A stretch of 64,000 bases of DNA, from contig NZ_BMOQ01000008.1 of the NCBI RefSeq assembly GCF_014647155.1, forward strand, positions 114,449 to 178,448, in the 5' to 3' direction. Shown in pieces: positions 36,872 to 46,439 of this stretch. A program made the position numbers and the translations under genes. The DNA comes from Halarchaeum nitratireducens (lineage in GTDB: Archaea; Halobacteriota; Halobacteria; Halobacteriales; Halobacteriaceae). Position 1 is the stretch's first letter. Every line of letters starts with the position of its first letter. The notes under the pieces are model-generated. The model was not told where the DNA came from. It made no database searches and was given only the letters and a program-made list of their open reading frames with translations.

Positions 36872-37147
36872 TCACGTAGCTACACAAGCCGCGTCGTCCA
36901 TCGCCTCGATGGGGGTGCGGAAGTGCTCGACGATGCCCTCGAAGTCTGTCTCGGAATCGAGGTCCGTCACCTCGAGTGTGGGGTCGTCGCCACCGTACTC
37001 GACGACGACGCGCTCCATCATCGAAGTGATCGTGTCGAAGCGGTCGCCGACACCGGGATTCCGGAGGACGCGCAGCTCATCTGGGACGTACCCGGACTCG
37101 CACGCCGCCGCGAGCGGGTTCACCACAGCCTCCAAGTCCGTGCTCAT
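36872..37147 (-). CDS. Small uncharacterised protein
   Basis: From ATG 37147 this is 91 residues, MSTDLEAVVNPLAAACESGY, then RNPGVGDRFDTITSMMERVV and an acidic C-terminus. An upstream ATG (37171) is possible. No family is recognised. It lies 69 nt downstream of the GmrSD-like gene on the same strand and may be co-transcribed with it. Its gene ends 30 nt from the convergent 35828 gene. Confidence 0.5.
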   Translation of the reverse strand: MSTDLEAVVNPLAAACESGYVPDELRVLRNPGVGDRFDTITSMMERVVVEYGGDDPTLEVTDLDSETDFEGIVEHFRTPIEAMDDAACVAT

Positions 37148-37216
37148 CGTCGTCACCCAGGCCCGGACCATGGCCGATCCTCTCAGCGAGTGTACAAAAC
37201 GATACGGCTCGGGACG

Positions 37217-39040
37217 CTACTCGAAGCTACTGAACTTCTCAGCGACGTTCTCACGGATCAGCTGCTCGCGGCGTTCGACGAACTCGGGGAAATTCTCGAT
37301 GCGATGGAGTCGTTCCTCGGTCGGGATCAGGTGTCGCTCGTAGTACTCGTCCGTACGTGTCGAGATCCACTCCTCGAAGTCAACGTCGCTCTTCTCTGCG
37401 TTCTCGTTCGGCGTCAGCAGTTGGAGGTTCGCGACGACGTCGCGGCGGTTCTCACAGCGCTGGGCAGTCTCCGCCGAGAGCCCGTACTCGTCAACGAGCG
37501 TCTCCACATCGAGGACGCTCTTCGGGAAGATATGGTCGCGCTGGTAGGTGACATTCTGCTTCACCGGCTCCGGATAGTAGAGGAGCGAGAGCAGGAGGAA
37601 CGACTTCTGCGAGCGGTACGTCGTCTCGTCGAGTAGCGATTCGATGACGTCCGGGCTGAATCCAACGACCTTCCCGCGTCCACGCATCTGGTGGTGTATC
37701 TCCTCGAGCGGGAACTCGCCGCCGGACTCCTGGATCGCGTCCCGAGAGTCCTGTAGCACTTCGTCCGGTCGCGAGTTGAACGTGCCATTGAGGAGAGCAG
37801 AGGTGAGCCAGTAGTGGACCTGCCGTCGGTTCTCACTCCCGGTCTTCGACTCCCAGGAGAGGTCGGGATCGTGGTGATGGATGTAGTAGGCGATCGGGAT
37901 GAGGGCGTTCGAGCTCGTCAGACTCTGGCTATCGAGTCCGAACTCGACGACGAGGTCAAGCGCGGCGAGGATATCATTTTGGATGGTCGTCTCGAGCCAC
38001 TCGCGTTTCATCTGCCCCAGATTCGCGTTCGTGAAGTTCGCGATTCGGTACTCCGGTGGGAGGTCCGAGAGGACGAGTAGCGACTTCAGCACGAAGTCGG
38101 TGCTGAACGAGAACCCCTTCTCCTCATGGTACTGGTTCAGACGGTCGACGAAACTCGTGATCTCCTCGCGAGCGTTGAGGCTCTCGCTCTCGGTCTCCGA
38201 CTCCGTCCATCTTGCTGTCGCCATCGAGAGAAGAATCTCCGATTTGCTGAGTGGCGTCCCGCCTTCGTTTGTCCTGACGAAGATGTCCAAGACGCGTTCC
38301 TGGTCTTCGGTCGTCTCCTCGTGGTACTGGATCCGGGTGTCATCGGCGAGTGCTGCGAACAGCGTGTGGAGGTTCTGCTGTGCGTCGTAGCGTTTCTCCT
38401 TCGGGAAGTCCTCTATCCCGAGGTCGTCGGTCATCTGCATCGCGTCGACCGCCGTGTCCGCGCCCTGGATCTCACTCACCGGGAACCAGTAGGCGTCCTC
38501 GGTGGGCTCGGGCGCCTCGTTCTTGAACGTGAACTCGTATCGGAGGCCGAGTTCGTCCTCGAGTTCCTGTTCCGGGTCGGAGAAGAGATTCAAGTAGAGT
38601 TGCTTCTGCGTCCACGCGTTCGGGTTCTTGTACTGCGCGAACTTCCGCTTCTCCGTGAACGACCCTTGGAGGCCGATGTAGAACGCGGTCAGTCGCTGCT
38701 GGCCGTCGAGGACGAGTCGCTGCATGTCCGGGAGGGTCGTCTCCTCCTGTGCAGGGACCTTCGGGTTGTGGTGGTCAAGCTGGTCGAAGTCCGGACTCTC
38801 CGGATAGACGCTGTCCTCGATGTAGTGGCGGACGAAACGGTACTTGATCTGGTCGGCCGCCGCGTCGCCCTTCAGCTTCCAGACGAGGAACGAACCGATC
38901 GGATACTCCCGCATCACCGAATCGAATAGTCGAACGATCTGGTCGGCGTCCCAGACGAATTCGCGCTGGATCGCCGGGAGAAAGATACTCTCGTTGAGGT
39001 CGTCGACGGCGTCGATGATGCTCATCGACTGCTGAGCCAT
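37217..39040 (-). CDS. DUF262/DUF1524 (GmrSD/SspE-type) restriction protein
   Basis: This 607-residue protein has an N-terminal DUF262 ParB/Srx-like NTPase signature, LPAIQREFVWDADQIVRLFD and LVLDGQQRLTAFYIGLQG. The C-terminal HNH-type DUF1524 carries QRDHIFPKS and NRRDVVANLQLLTPNENAEK. GmrSD cuts glucosylated phage DNA, and SspE acts with phosphorothioation; here no modification genes of the Ssp type are adjacent, so a GmrSD-like or solitary anti-phage role is more likely. ATG 39040 is chosen because TTATTTAG on this strand lies about 26 nt upstream; an ATG three codons earlier is possible. It is divergent from the 39344 restriction-methyltransferase. Confidence 0.88.
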   Translation of the reverse strand: MAQQSMSIIDAVDDLNESIFLPAIQREFVWDADQIVRLFDSVMREYPIGSFLVWKLKGDAAADQIKYRFVRHYIEDSVYPESPDFDQLDHHNPKVPAQEETTLPDMQRLVLDGQQRLTAFYIGLQGSFTEKRKFAQYKNPNAWTQKQLYLNLFSDPEQELEDELGLRYEFTFKNEAPEPTEDAYWFPVSEIQGADTAVDAMQMTDDLGIEDFPKEKRYDAQQNLHTLFAALADDTRIQYHEETTEDQERVLDIFVRTNEGGTPLSKSEILLSMATARWTESETESESLNAREEITSFVDRLNQYHEEKGFSFSTDFVLKSLLVLSDLPPEYRIANFTNANLGQMKREWLETTIQNDILAALDLVVEFGLDSQSLTSSNALIPIAYYIHHHDPDLSWESKTGSENRRQVHYWLTSALLNGTFNSRPDEVLQDSRDAIQESGGEFPLEEIHHQMRGRGKVVGFSPDVIESLLDETTYRSQKSFLLLSLLYYPEPVKQNVTYQRDHIFPKSVLDVETLVDEYGLSAETAQRCENRRDVVANLQLLTPNENAEKSDVDFEEWISTRTDEYYERHLIPTEERLHRIENFPEFVERREQLIRENVAEKFSSFE

Positions 39041-39343
39041 GCTCGCCACCTCCGGTTCGACGAACTAAATAACCCGTTGTAGCCACACCAAGGCACCTTC
39101 TCGGCATTTCGTGTTTGGGAGTCCTCAGATGCCTTCTTTGCATGACCTGAAATCGACGCTGGGTTGTGACGACTAGGGGCACTGCTTGCTCACTACGAGC
39201 AGGTTGTCAAACTCTTTGAGTGAGTCCCACTACGTGAATATCACCTCACAGTGGTTCACCACGTTTCAGGGCCCCCAATGGCAGTGATCGCAGTGTTACG
39301 AGCCCCAAGTTGAAATCGCAAGACGGGACCATTAGTCAACAGC

Positions 39344-42300
39344 ATGCCAGTAGCAGAGTATAAGGGGAAAGCCATAGACTCCCTACGCATCCAGAAAATG
39401 AGAGACACCTTAGGGAAAATTCACGATGCCGTACAAGATCGGCCCGACTTGGAAGAGGAGGAAGTAACTAGCCTCTTCGAGAACGCGGGATTTTTCGAAG
39501 AGCTGGGGTACATCGGTGTTCCGACGGACGTCCGGACCGAGAATCATATCGCAGGTGGCGATCGACCTGACTACTTTTGCAAGGACAAGTATGGGAACGT
39601 AATCTTCGTCGTTGAGTTCAAGAAACCATCTCGTAAGGAAGATCTCGCCGATCACAAGGACCAGCTGTGGGACCAGTACGTAGTCCCATTAAAAGCCGAC
39701 TATGGGGTGTTAACTGATGGGGAGGAGCTGATCGTCTACGAACGGGGTGGCCGAAATCGAGCGAGTCGTCGGTTCCGCCGTCCACTTGACGACCTCCACG
39801 ATGAAGACTATGAGACGCTCGAAGAGCTCCAGAAGCCGACGTTCGAGTTCGACTCAATGGAGACGGTCGAGGGATACTTCGATGAGGTCGATACCGTCGC
39901 AATCGACCAAGTCATCAATGGTGAGGACGTCGGCCAGAACGAATTTCTCGATACATTTCGCCTCGAATCGGGCACGCTATTCTATCAGACACTCGAACGG
40001 ACCTTCGAGCTTCTCGACTACTATCTCGAAGAGGGCGCGGAGGACAACTTCCCACGAAGCGCGTACGAGTTCTGGCTCGAATACTACGCGTCGGACCCCG
40101 GATGGTACGACATCCCGAAACCTTGGAGGGAGATCGCGGGGAGTGCGGACAACAAGCAGAAGCTCATGTTCTGCATCGAGACCGTTCAATCGCTCCTCGG
40201 GCGACTCATGCTCGCAAAAGCGTGTGAGGACAACGACTTCCCGAACGTCAACCTTTCTCGGTTCGTCACTGAGGAGACAGTCGACTTTCGAGGTGACGTC
40301 GAACCCGTCTCCTATCTCCTCATGGGGGACCGACTCATGTCTCGAATGCGGGACGAGCTCGTCGAATCCGTCTTCGAGCAGGACATCTACTACTGGTGGA
40401 CAAAGCCTGCCGAAGAAGCCGCTGAAAAGACCCCGAAGGAGATTCGCAATACTGAGTGGCCCGACGAAGTCGAACGGCTTGGGGAGGGGTTTGTCGAGTT
40501 CCTGCTCGCGATCCGCCGGTTCGACTTCGGTGGAATGAGCGGAGACCCCCTCGGCGAACTCTATCAGCAGTACTTCGACCGGGAGACGCGACGCGCGCTG
40601 GGCGAATTCTATACTGACCCAAGCCTCGTCAGCTACATCGTTGATAGTTCTGGATACGAGGGCGAGAGTCACGGCCGTTTGATCGACCCTGCGTGTGGGT
40701 CTGGGACGTTCATTGTCGAAGCGCTCCGCCGATACAAGAACGCACGTGGCCCGAATACCGACTGGGAGACCGCGCTCAAGGACCTCTGTGAGAAGGCACG
40801 GATCGTCGGGATCGACATCCATCCGTTCGCGGTTGTCCTCTCACAGATCCGGTTCATGACGGAGATTCTCCCGGAGTACAGGGAAGCAATCGAGTCTGAC
40901 CCCGAGTTCGTCCTCAAACGGCTCCCCATTTATCGAGCGGATTCACTCGTCGACGAGACGCAGGTTGAGGAAGGCGAACAACAGACGCTCACCGCGTCGC
41001 ACGGCGAGGATTCGATCGAATTCACGATGACGCTTCCCGTGAAGGATGGCTCGGAATTCGTCCCGATGACGTTCGAACTTCCTGAGTTCCAATCCATACA
41101 GCAACGGACCGCTCACGAGGTTGAGTCGCGTCAGGACTACTTCTCCGGGTTACTCGCAGTATTCGACGCCGTCAAGGACCGAGCGTCAGACGACGTTAAC
41201 TCGATCGAAACGTCTGAGCTCTCGCCGTACTTCGAGCCGTACTTCGACCGGAGTACGAACGTCGAACAGGTCACGTCGGCGTTTACGGAGTGTGCGAACG
41301 ACTTCCTCGAAACCGTCAGCGAGCTGCGCAACGAGTACGACGACGGTCGTCTGTTGAAGCTTGTCGAGGACATCGTATTGAGTGCGACGCTAAAGAACGA
41401 CCTTTCGTACCAGTACGTCGTCGGAAACCCGCCGTGGGTGTCAAAGCACAGCCGCTATCAGGGTGAGGAGGAGGAACGGCGGCTGAAACAACAGTATGCC
41501 TCCGCGTGGAAGGAGACGGACACGTACATGCAGTTCATGGAGCGCGGGCTGGATATGCTCTCGGCGGGAGGGACGCTCGGGTTCATCGTCTCCAACCGCT
41601 ATCTTACCAACGACGGGTCGAAGGAGATTCGGGGTCTGCTCGCGAAGAACCGGATCAAGGAGATCGTCGACTTCACCGACTACCAGCTCTTTGACGGCGC
41701 GACGACGTACTCCAGCATCGTGACGGTCGAGAAACGCGCCGAGAATGATGACTGGAGCTCGTTCATCGAAAACAACGCGTTCGACGACACGTACGACATT
41801 GAGGCCGCCCGCGTCCGTGACTGGGACGGGAGTACCCTCGAACTCGCAGACTGTTTACGCCGACGCGAACCGACGACGGCAGTGGATTTCTTCCACGTTG
41901 ACGTCGACCGACTCCGAGGCCGTGTCGAAGTCGACAACGGTGCAGTCGTCTGCGAGTCCGTGAGCGAGGAATTCGAGACGGAGACTGGGGGGAAGACGAC
42001 CGTCCGTGCAGAACTCCCCGAGGTCGACGTCTGGCCAATTTGTTCGGCTCGTGAGTACGGCGTAATCGACCGTGTGGAGAATGGGATGGACGCCCGACTC
42101 GGTGATCGGAAAGTCATTCGGGACAACCAGCAAGAGCATGTTGGAGACGTTGTAGGTGACAATATTCGTGTCGGGATCCAGACTAGCGGTGACGGCGCAT
42201 ACGTTGTCAACCCAACTGTCTCAGTCACACCAGAGACACTACACGACCTCCCCACGATCAGTGTTACCCCATCTGGTTACGACGAACAGTTTACTCTTGA

Positions 42301-43495
42301 AACGGACCTGATCAAGGTAGACATAAATGGGGAGGACGTCGATCGGTGGCTCCCCGATTGGAACGATCGCCTCGTCATCGTCCCGTACGTACAGGGAGAT
42401 GATCGTGCGCGTCTCGTCCAACCGACCGAGTTGAGAGACGACTACGAACAGACATGGCGGTACTTCACCGACCCGGCTATTCTCGAGCTGCTTGGTGACG
42501 AGTCGAAAGAACGGAGTCGCCTCCATGCGACGCTCGCAGCCGACCTCGGTGTGATTGATGACGGGGACGCCGACACGCTTAATTCGCGTCAGTACGGCGG
42601 GTTGAGCGACGCGCTGCGAGACAATGCCGAATACCTTGACACGCAGGACAAGGACCTGTGGTGGTATCGGTATATGTACCGGAAGAACATCGAGACACTT
42701 CCGAAACCGAAGGTGATGACGGGGGACCTCGTCCAGTACAACAAGCTCTGCTTCGATGATGCTGGACACATGGCCCCGCACAATGTGAGCGTCTACGCCA
42801 TCATGCTCGACGAGGATCGGAAACGCGCACTAGCGGGTGTGTTGAACTCGTCGCTCGTGGAGTTCTATCACAAGCTCCACTCGCGGATCCACGTCGGGAA
42901 GGCCTACCGCTACATCGAAGACCACACGTCGAAGTGGCCCGTCGTCCTCCCGGAGGGCGACGATCGTGACACCATTGAGGACGCGGTCGAGAACATCCTC
43001 CGGCTGAAGGACTTGGAACTGAAGATTGAACGGTTCCCCGACCCCTACATCGCCGACGCGCGGGAGTCCGGGGTCGAATTCCACTCGTTCAGCTACACGG
43101 CGTCGTCGAAAGTGACGCTCAGTCCGGGAAAGCAATCCGACCTCCAGGGCGAACCGGCGTTCGAGATTGACGGGGAAATCGTCGACTCATCCGTGATCGA
43201 TTCGGAAGCGAAGTTCGAATATGTCCAGCAGGCGCTTGACGGGACGACACTCGAAAAAGGAACGACGCTCACTGTGCCGGTTCCACTCACGGACACCGTG
43301 GCTTCAGACGCCCTCAATGAGTTCAAATCCGACCAAGAGACTCTCGAATCCGAAGCCATCGAGCAATACGAAGAGACGATTGATGACACTGTCTTCTCCC
43401 TCTACGGAGTCGAGAACGAACGAGATCGCGAACTCGTAGAACGCTTTAACTCACAATACGAGTCAATCCGTTCACTCCCCATCTATCCCGAGTAA
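39344..43495 (+). CDS. Single-chain restriction-modification enzyme (type IIG-like)
   Basis: This 1383-residue protein has a PD-(D/E)XK-like nuclease near residues 75-95 (RPDYFCKDKYGNVIFVVEFK), so Asp, Glu and Lys are all present. The amino-methyltransferase core has ALGEFYTDPSLVSYIV near 418, motif I LIDPACGSGTFIVEAL near 448 and motif IV VVGNPPWV near 696. A long C-terminal half contains the probable target-recognition region and coiled segments. This layout fits a type IIG enzyme that methylates adenine and cuts with one chain. Nearby GmrSD-like and PD-(D/E)XK genes make a defence island. Recognition sequence cannot be read from the protein. Confidence 0.85.
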   Translation: MPVAEYKGKAIDSLRIQKMRDTLGKIHDAVQDRPDLEEEEVTSLFENAGFFEELGYIGVPTDVRTENHIAGGDRPDYFCKDKYGNVIFVVEFKKPSRKEDLADHKDQLWDQYVVPLKADYGVLTDGEELIVYERGGRNRASRRFRRPLDDLHDEDYETLEELQKPTFEFDSMETVEGYFDEVDTVAIDQVINGEDVGQNEFLDTFRLESGTLFYQTLERTFELLDYYLEEGAEDNFPRSAYEFWLEYYASDPGWYDIPKPWREIAGSADNKQKLMFCIETVQSLLGRLMLAKACEDNDFPNVNLSRFVTEETVDFRGDVEPVSYLLMGDRLMSRMRDELVESVFEQDIYYWWTKPAEEAAEKTPKEIRNTEWPDEVERLGEGFVEFLLAIRRFDFGGMSGDPLGELYQQYFDRETRRALGEFYTDPSLVSYIVDSSGYEGESHGRLIDPACGSGTFIVEALRRYKNARGPNTDWETALKDLCEKARIVGIDIHPFAVVLSQIRFMTEILPEYREAIESDPEFVLKRLPIYRADSLVDETQVEEGEQQTLTASHGEDSIEFTMTLPVKDGSEFVPMTFELPEFQSIQQRTAHEVESRQDYFSGLLAVFDAVKDRASDDVNSIETSELSPYFEPYFDRSTNVEQVTSAFTECANDFLETVSELRNEYDDGRLLKLVEDIVLSATLKNDLSYQYVVGNPPWVSKHSRYQGEEEERRLKQQYASAWKETDTYMQFMERGLDMLSAGGTLGFIVSNRYLTNDGSKEIRGLLAKNRIKEIVDFTDYQLFDGATTYSSIVTVEKRAENDDWSSFIENNAFDDTYDIEAARVRDWDGSTLELADCLRRREPTTAVDFFHVDVDRLRGRVEVDNGAVVCESVSEEFETETGGKTTVRAELPEVDVWPICSAREYGVIDRVENGMDARLGDRKVIRDNQQEHVGDVVGDNIRVGIQTSGDGAYVVNPTVSVTPETLHDLPTISVTPSGYDEQFTLETDLIKVDINGEDVDRWLPDWNDRLVIVPYVQGDDRARLVQPTELRDDYEQTWRYFTDPAILELLGDESKERSRLHATLAADLGVIDDGDADTLNSRQYGGLSDALRDNAEYLDTQDKDLWWYRYMYRKNIETLPKPKVMTGDLVQYNKLCFDDAGHMAPHNVSVYAIMLDEDRKRALAGVLNSSLVEFYHKLHSRIHVGKAYRYIEDHTSKWPVVLPEGDDRDTIEDAVENILRLKDLELKIERFPDPYIADARESGVEFHSFSYTASSKVTLSPGKQSDLQGEPAFEIDGEIVDSSVIDSEAKFEYVQQALDGTTLEKGTTLTVPVPLTDTVASDALNEFKSDQETLESEAIEQYEETIDDTVFSLYGVENERDRELVERFNSQYESIRSLPIYPE

Positions 43496-43886
43496 CCGCC
43501 AACGCTCACGTGTCGTTTTCTTCTTTCAACCGTACATGCCGGGCTTAAGTAGCAGAGGGACACGCAATAGGTCACGATACGCTAGACCCTATCGACGTTG
43601 ACTAAGGCAATCACAGCGCATACGGCGAAATTCTGCGTGTTCGTCGACGCCGCCCATCGCAACCCCCAGAAGCGTCCCCGCAGCAGTGCGAATCGATCAG
43701 CGTGCGGTAGGTTTGTCTCTACCCTGATTGCTGAGAGAACACGCGAGAGTGATTCGTACCCATGAGAGGAGAGTTCATGTAAGTGAAGCATGGACAAGGC
43801 TCTTGTCAATACAAAGAACACGTTTAATCTAGAATCGTAGCATAAAACGGCCGCAGCTAAAACTAGTATACAAGGAGTATTCCTCA
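43496..43886. other. Non-coding gap between restriction gene and two-gene unit
   Basis: No intact gene. A leftward open frame (about 43582-43760) reads FALLRGRFWGLRWAASTNT and could be a decayed transposase or gene end, but it has no supported start. TTTAATCTAG (about 43822) or TATACAAGG (about 43869) could serve the 43887 gene. A T-rich run TTTTCTTCTTTC (about 43513-43524) may terminate the 39344 transcript. Confidence 0.4.
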
Positions 43887-45059
43887 ATGGATATGGACCC
43901 CGCCGAATACGCAAACAAATCAAAACGAGAGATTCTCCACGAGCTCGTTGAGTACGTCGTTAAAACCGACGAGGAGATGGAGGATAAGGGAACACGAAGC
44001 GGCGGGCAAACCGACCTCAATATATATCTCTGCGATAATCAGGGCTTCGAGATTGGCAACCTTGATCACTGGGTCCATCAGTTCACTGAAGACGATTCCA
44101 TCACCGGGCACGCGACGAACTTCGCCGAGGAACACACGTTCTCTGAGGACGTCGCTGATGACGACCTCTCTGTCGTCACCATCACGACGCCGGATAAGGG
44201 CCGAGAGGACGAATTCCTTTTCGTGACGACGAATGGGAATAGCGAAGAAGACTACCTTTGGGTCCTCACCACTGTACACTCTGATTGGCGCGATAAAACC
44301 ATTGAGCGGTTCCTAAGCTATCTTCCCTGCGTCGAACGTCTGTACCTGTCGTCTGACGACCTTGAGGAGGTCACCGGTGATATCCGTGATTCCCGTGTGT
44401 CCGGATTCACGGCCAAGTACCATGCACCGAATCGCCAACGAAACGCGACCCTCCGCTTTACTGGCGCGGAGCCCGGTGACTTAGAGACAGCAGAGGATGC
44501 CTTTGATGCAAAGCCGACGCGGATCGACTTCGATCAAACCAATTCACCGACCACTGCGATCCAAGGGGCGAATACGAACACCGGTCGGATCTCCATGCGT
44601 TCGGTGCGGGATGGATCGGAGCCGAAGGCAGTTGAAACGCTTTTGGGAATCACGGAGGGTTACCAAAGACTGGACCAAGCACGGTTCGAAGTCAAGTTTG
44701 AAGCGGCACTGGATGATCTGGATAACGGATTTACTGTAGACGGCTTCACTGCTGTTGAGCTAGCTGACCCTGATCGGGATGACGCTGATCCAGAAGATCT
44801 GATCGACGAACTGGAGAGTGATGTCCTAAACGGGAATCGCTACCGGCATGGAATCCGTGACGGGGGAACGAAAATCCGTGTATTCGACACAGAACACGAT
44901 GAGACATTCGACGTGGCCTTGGAGCCACCTAATATCGTGTTGTATGCACGGAAGTCAACCTCTTCGCTGAGTCTTCGAGCGTTCGTTCGAGAGGTCTACA
45001 GCGAGCTTGACTCGACCTACTCGCTTGAGAAACATCAAAATCCGGTGGCGATCCAGTAA
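43887..45059 (+). CDS. Unknown protein, first gene of a two-gene defence-like unit
   Basis: This 390-residue acidic protein begins MDMDPAEYANKSKREILHEL. No family is recognised. The middle contains beta-rich segments (DLNIYLCDNQGFEIGN, SVVTITTPDKGREDEFLFV, and ATLRFTGAEPGDL) and the C-terminus FDVALEPPNIVLYARKSTSS. No nuclease or ATPase motif is visible. It ends 2 nt before the PD-(D/E)XK gene at 45062, so the products probably work together. Position inside a restriction cluster and AT-richer DNA suggest an anti-phage or anti-plasmid role. Confidence 0.6.
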   Translation: MDMDPAEYANKSKREILHELVEYVVKTDEEMEDKGTRSGGQTDLNIYLCDNQGFEIGNLDHWVHQFTEDDSITGHATNFAEEHTFSEDVADDDLSVVTITTPDKGREDEFLFVTTNGNSEEDYLWVLTTVHSDWRDKTIERFLSYLPCVERLYLSSDDLEEVTGDIRDSRVSGFTAKYHAPNRQRNATLRFTGAEPGDLETAEDAFDAKPTRIDFDQTNSPTTAIQGANTNTGRISMRSVRDGSEPKAVETLLGITEGYQRLDQARFEVKFEAALDDLDNGFTVDGFTAVELADPDRDDADPEDLIDELESDVLNGNRYRHGIRDGGTKIRVFDTEHDETFDVALEPPNIVLYARKSTSSLSLRAFVREVYSELDSTYSLEKHQNPVAIQ

Positions 45060-45061
45060 CC

Positions 45062-46003
45062 ATGACCCTCACAGCGGGAGAGCGTCAACGACGCGAGGTC
45101 AATACGTACAACCTATTCTATTCCGCTGTTACCGCACGCGCTGATCCACCTCTTTCTTCCCGAGGAGTCCGGATACCCGTGATGTTCCCTGTATTCGAAG
45201 ATGCGTCTGAAGGCCGTGACCTAAAAGCTGAGCCAGACATCGTTCTTTACGATGGTTCGACTTGCGTGCTGTGCGAGATCAAGAGTGGAAACAACATCTC
45301 TGAGCGCGACATTGACCAAATGGCAGAGTGCGCCAAGGTGTCAATCGAAACCGCCGAAGAGGAGCTTAAGAACGCGCAAGTCCGCGACAAGACGGAATAT
45401 GATGGATCAGTATCGTCAGTAGAATCTATTATCGTATACCAGGATATGGATGAAGACACTATTGAGGAGCTGTACAGTGACTCGGAGAGCTTCCGCGAAG
45501 CATTCGACCGTCTAACAACATACGCAGTACTGATGACTCAGGACTATGGCGGGAACCTCCGTGTACTCGGTGGAGAGTTCAATGATGACGGAGCGATGCA
45601 ATCAGCACTCCGGGTCGGCGTCTCACTCCCAGAGAATCCACCGGACGAGATTATGCTAACCGAGGGTATGGAACCGGAGGTACTCGCAATGGCGGTGACC
45701 GATATCTGGGGGGAACGGGCGTTAGACCACGAGGACGGTGTACGAGTATCACGCGCGGAGGTTCGGGACTTCTTTGCACCGCGCCACAACGTAAGAGCCG
45801 GTGACCTAGAGCTTGCTTTCGAGTTTTTACAGGATATTGGCGCATGCGAGAAGGTCAATACACATCGATACGAGTTCCGGCGTGAGCACATGAGCGCAAT
45901 CCTCGGCGTTGAAGAGCTCGTGATGGCCCAGCGGGTTGAGGAATATCTACGAGAAGACGACCAATCAACCTTTGATTCGTTCGGTGATGATGGAACGAAC
46001 TGA
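45062..46003 (+). CDS. PD-(D/E)XK-like nuclease partner protein
   Basis: This 313-residue protein contains AEPDIVLYDGSTCVLCEIKS near residues 56-75: Asp, then E-x-K on the next strand, the active site of PD-(D/E)XK nucleases. A helical segment rich in Glu follows (ERDIDQMAECAKVSIETAEE). The C-terminal third has a winged-helix-like part (VSRAEVRDFFAPRHNVRAGD). It directly follows the unrecognised 43887 gene (2-nt gap), with no methyltransferase in the pair. A two-gene nuclease-plus-sensor system is inferred. Family naming would need a structural search. Confidence 0.65.
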   Translation: MTLTAGERQRREVNTYNLFYSAVTARADPPLSSRGVRIPVMFPVFEDASEGRDLKAEPDIVLYDGSTCVLCEIKSGNNISERDIDQMAECAKVSIETAEEELKNAQVRDKTEYDGSVSSVESIIVYQDMDEDTIEELYSDSESFREAFDRLTTYAVLMTQDYGGNLRVLGGEFNDDGAMQSALRVGVSLPENPPDEIMLTEGMEPEVLAMAVTDIWGERALDHEDGVRVSRAEVRDFFAPRHNVRAGDLELAFEFLQDIGACEKVNTHRYEFRREHMSAILGVEELVMAQRVEEYLREDDQSTFDSFGDDGTN

Positions 46004-46049
46004 GATTTGTTGTGAGACGCGGAGAGATGATAGGGCATTCATTATAGAA

Positions 46050-46412
46050 CTATAGCCCGTAGAGCTCGGATCGCTCCAACGCCCGTCCGATAGTCGACCG
46101 TGAACACTCCAGCCGCTTCGCGGCCTTCCGCTTCGAGAGTTCGTCCTTCTGGACTATCTCAAGCGTCGCGACGACGTCGTGGTAGTCCCCATCCTCGATG
46201 AGCTCGCCGTCGTCCTTCTCGAAGCCAAGCGGCGCGGGCCCGTGGTGGTACGCCTCGTTCTGCTGGCGGGCGGTGATACCCTCTCGCGTGCGCTGGCGCG
46301 TCATGTTCGCTTCGAGCTCTGCGAAGACGCCCAACAGCTGGAAGAGCGCGGTCTGGGAGGGGTCGCTCTCGTCGGGGCGAAGCGTAAGGTCCTCCCTGAC
46401 AATGTGGGGATT
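46050..46412 (-). pseudogene. Truncated serine recombinase (resolvase), C-terminal part
   Basis: The last about 120 codons of a serine recombinase remain: REDLTLRPDESDPSQTALFQ, then LLGVFAELEANMTRQRTREG and a helix-turn-helix ending CSRSTIGRALERSELYGL. The catalytic N-terminal domain with the active Ser is missing; the homology stops near 46412. It is therefore a remnant, possibly of an integrase or transposon resolvase once carried by the element. Confidence 0.8.
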
Positions 46413-46439
46413 CGACGCAGCACCCGATCACTCGCATCG

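Noticed and set aside
43582..43923. 113-residue leftward frame before the two-gene unit
   Set aside because: Its end looks faintly like a gene or transposase remnant, but it crosses the promoter and start of the 43887 gene; kept only as a note.
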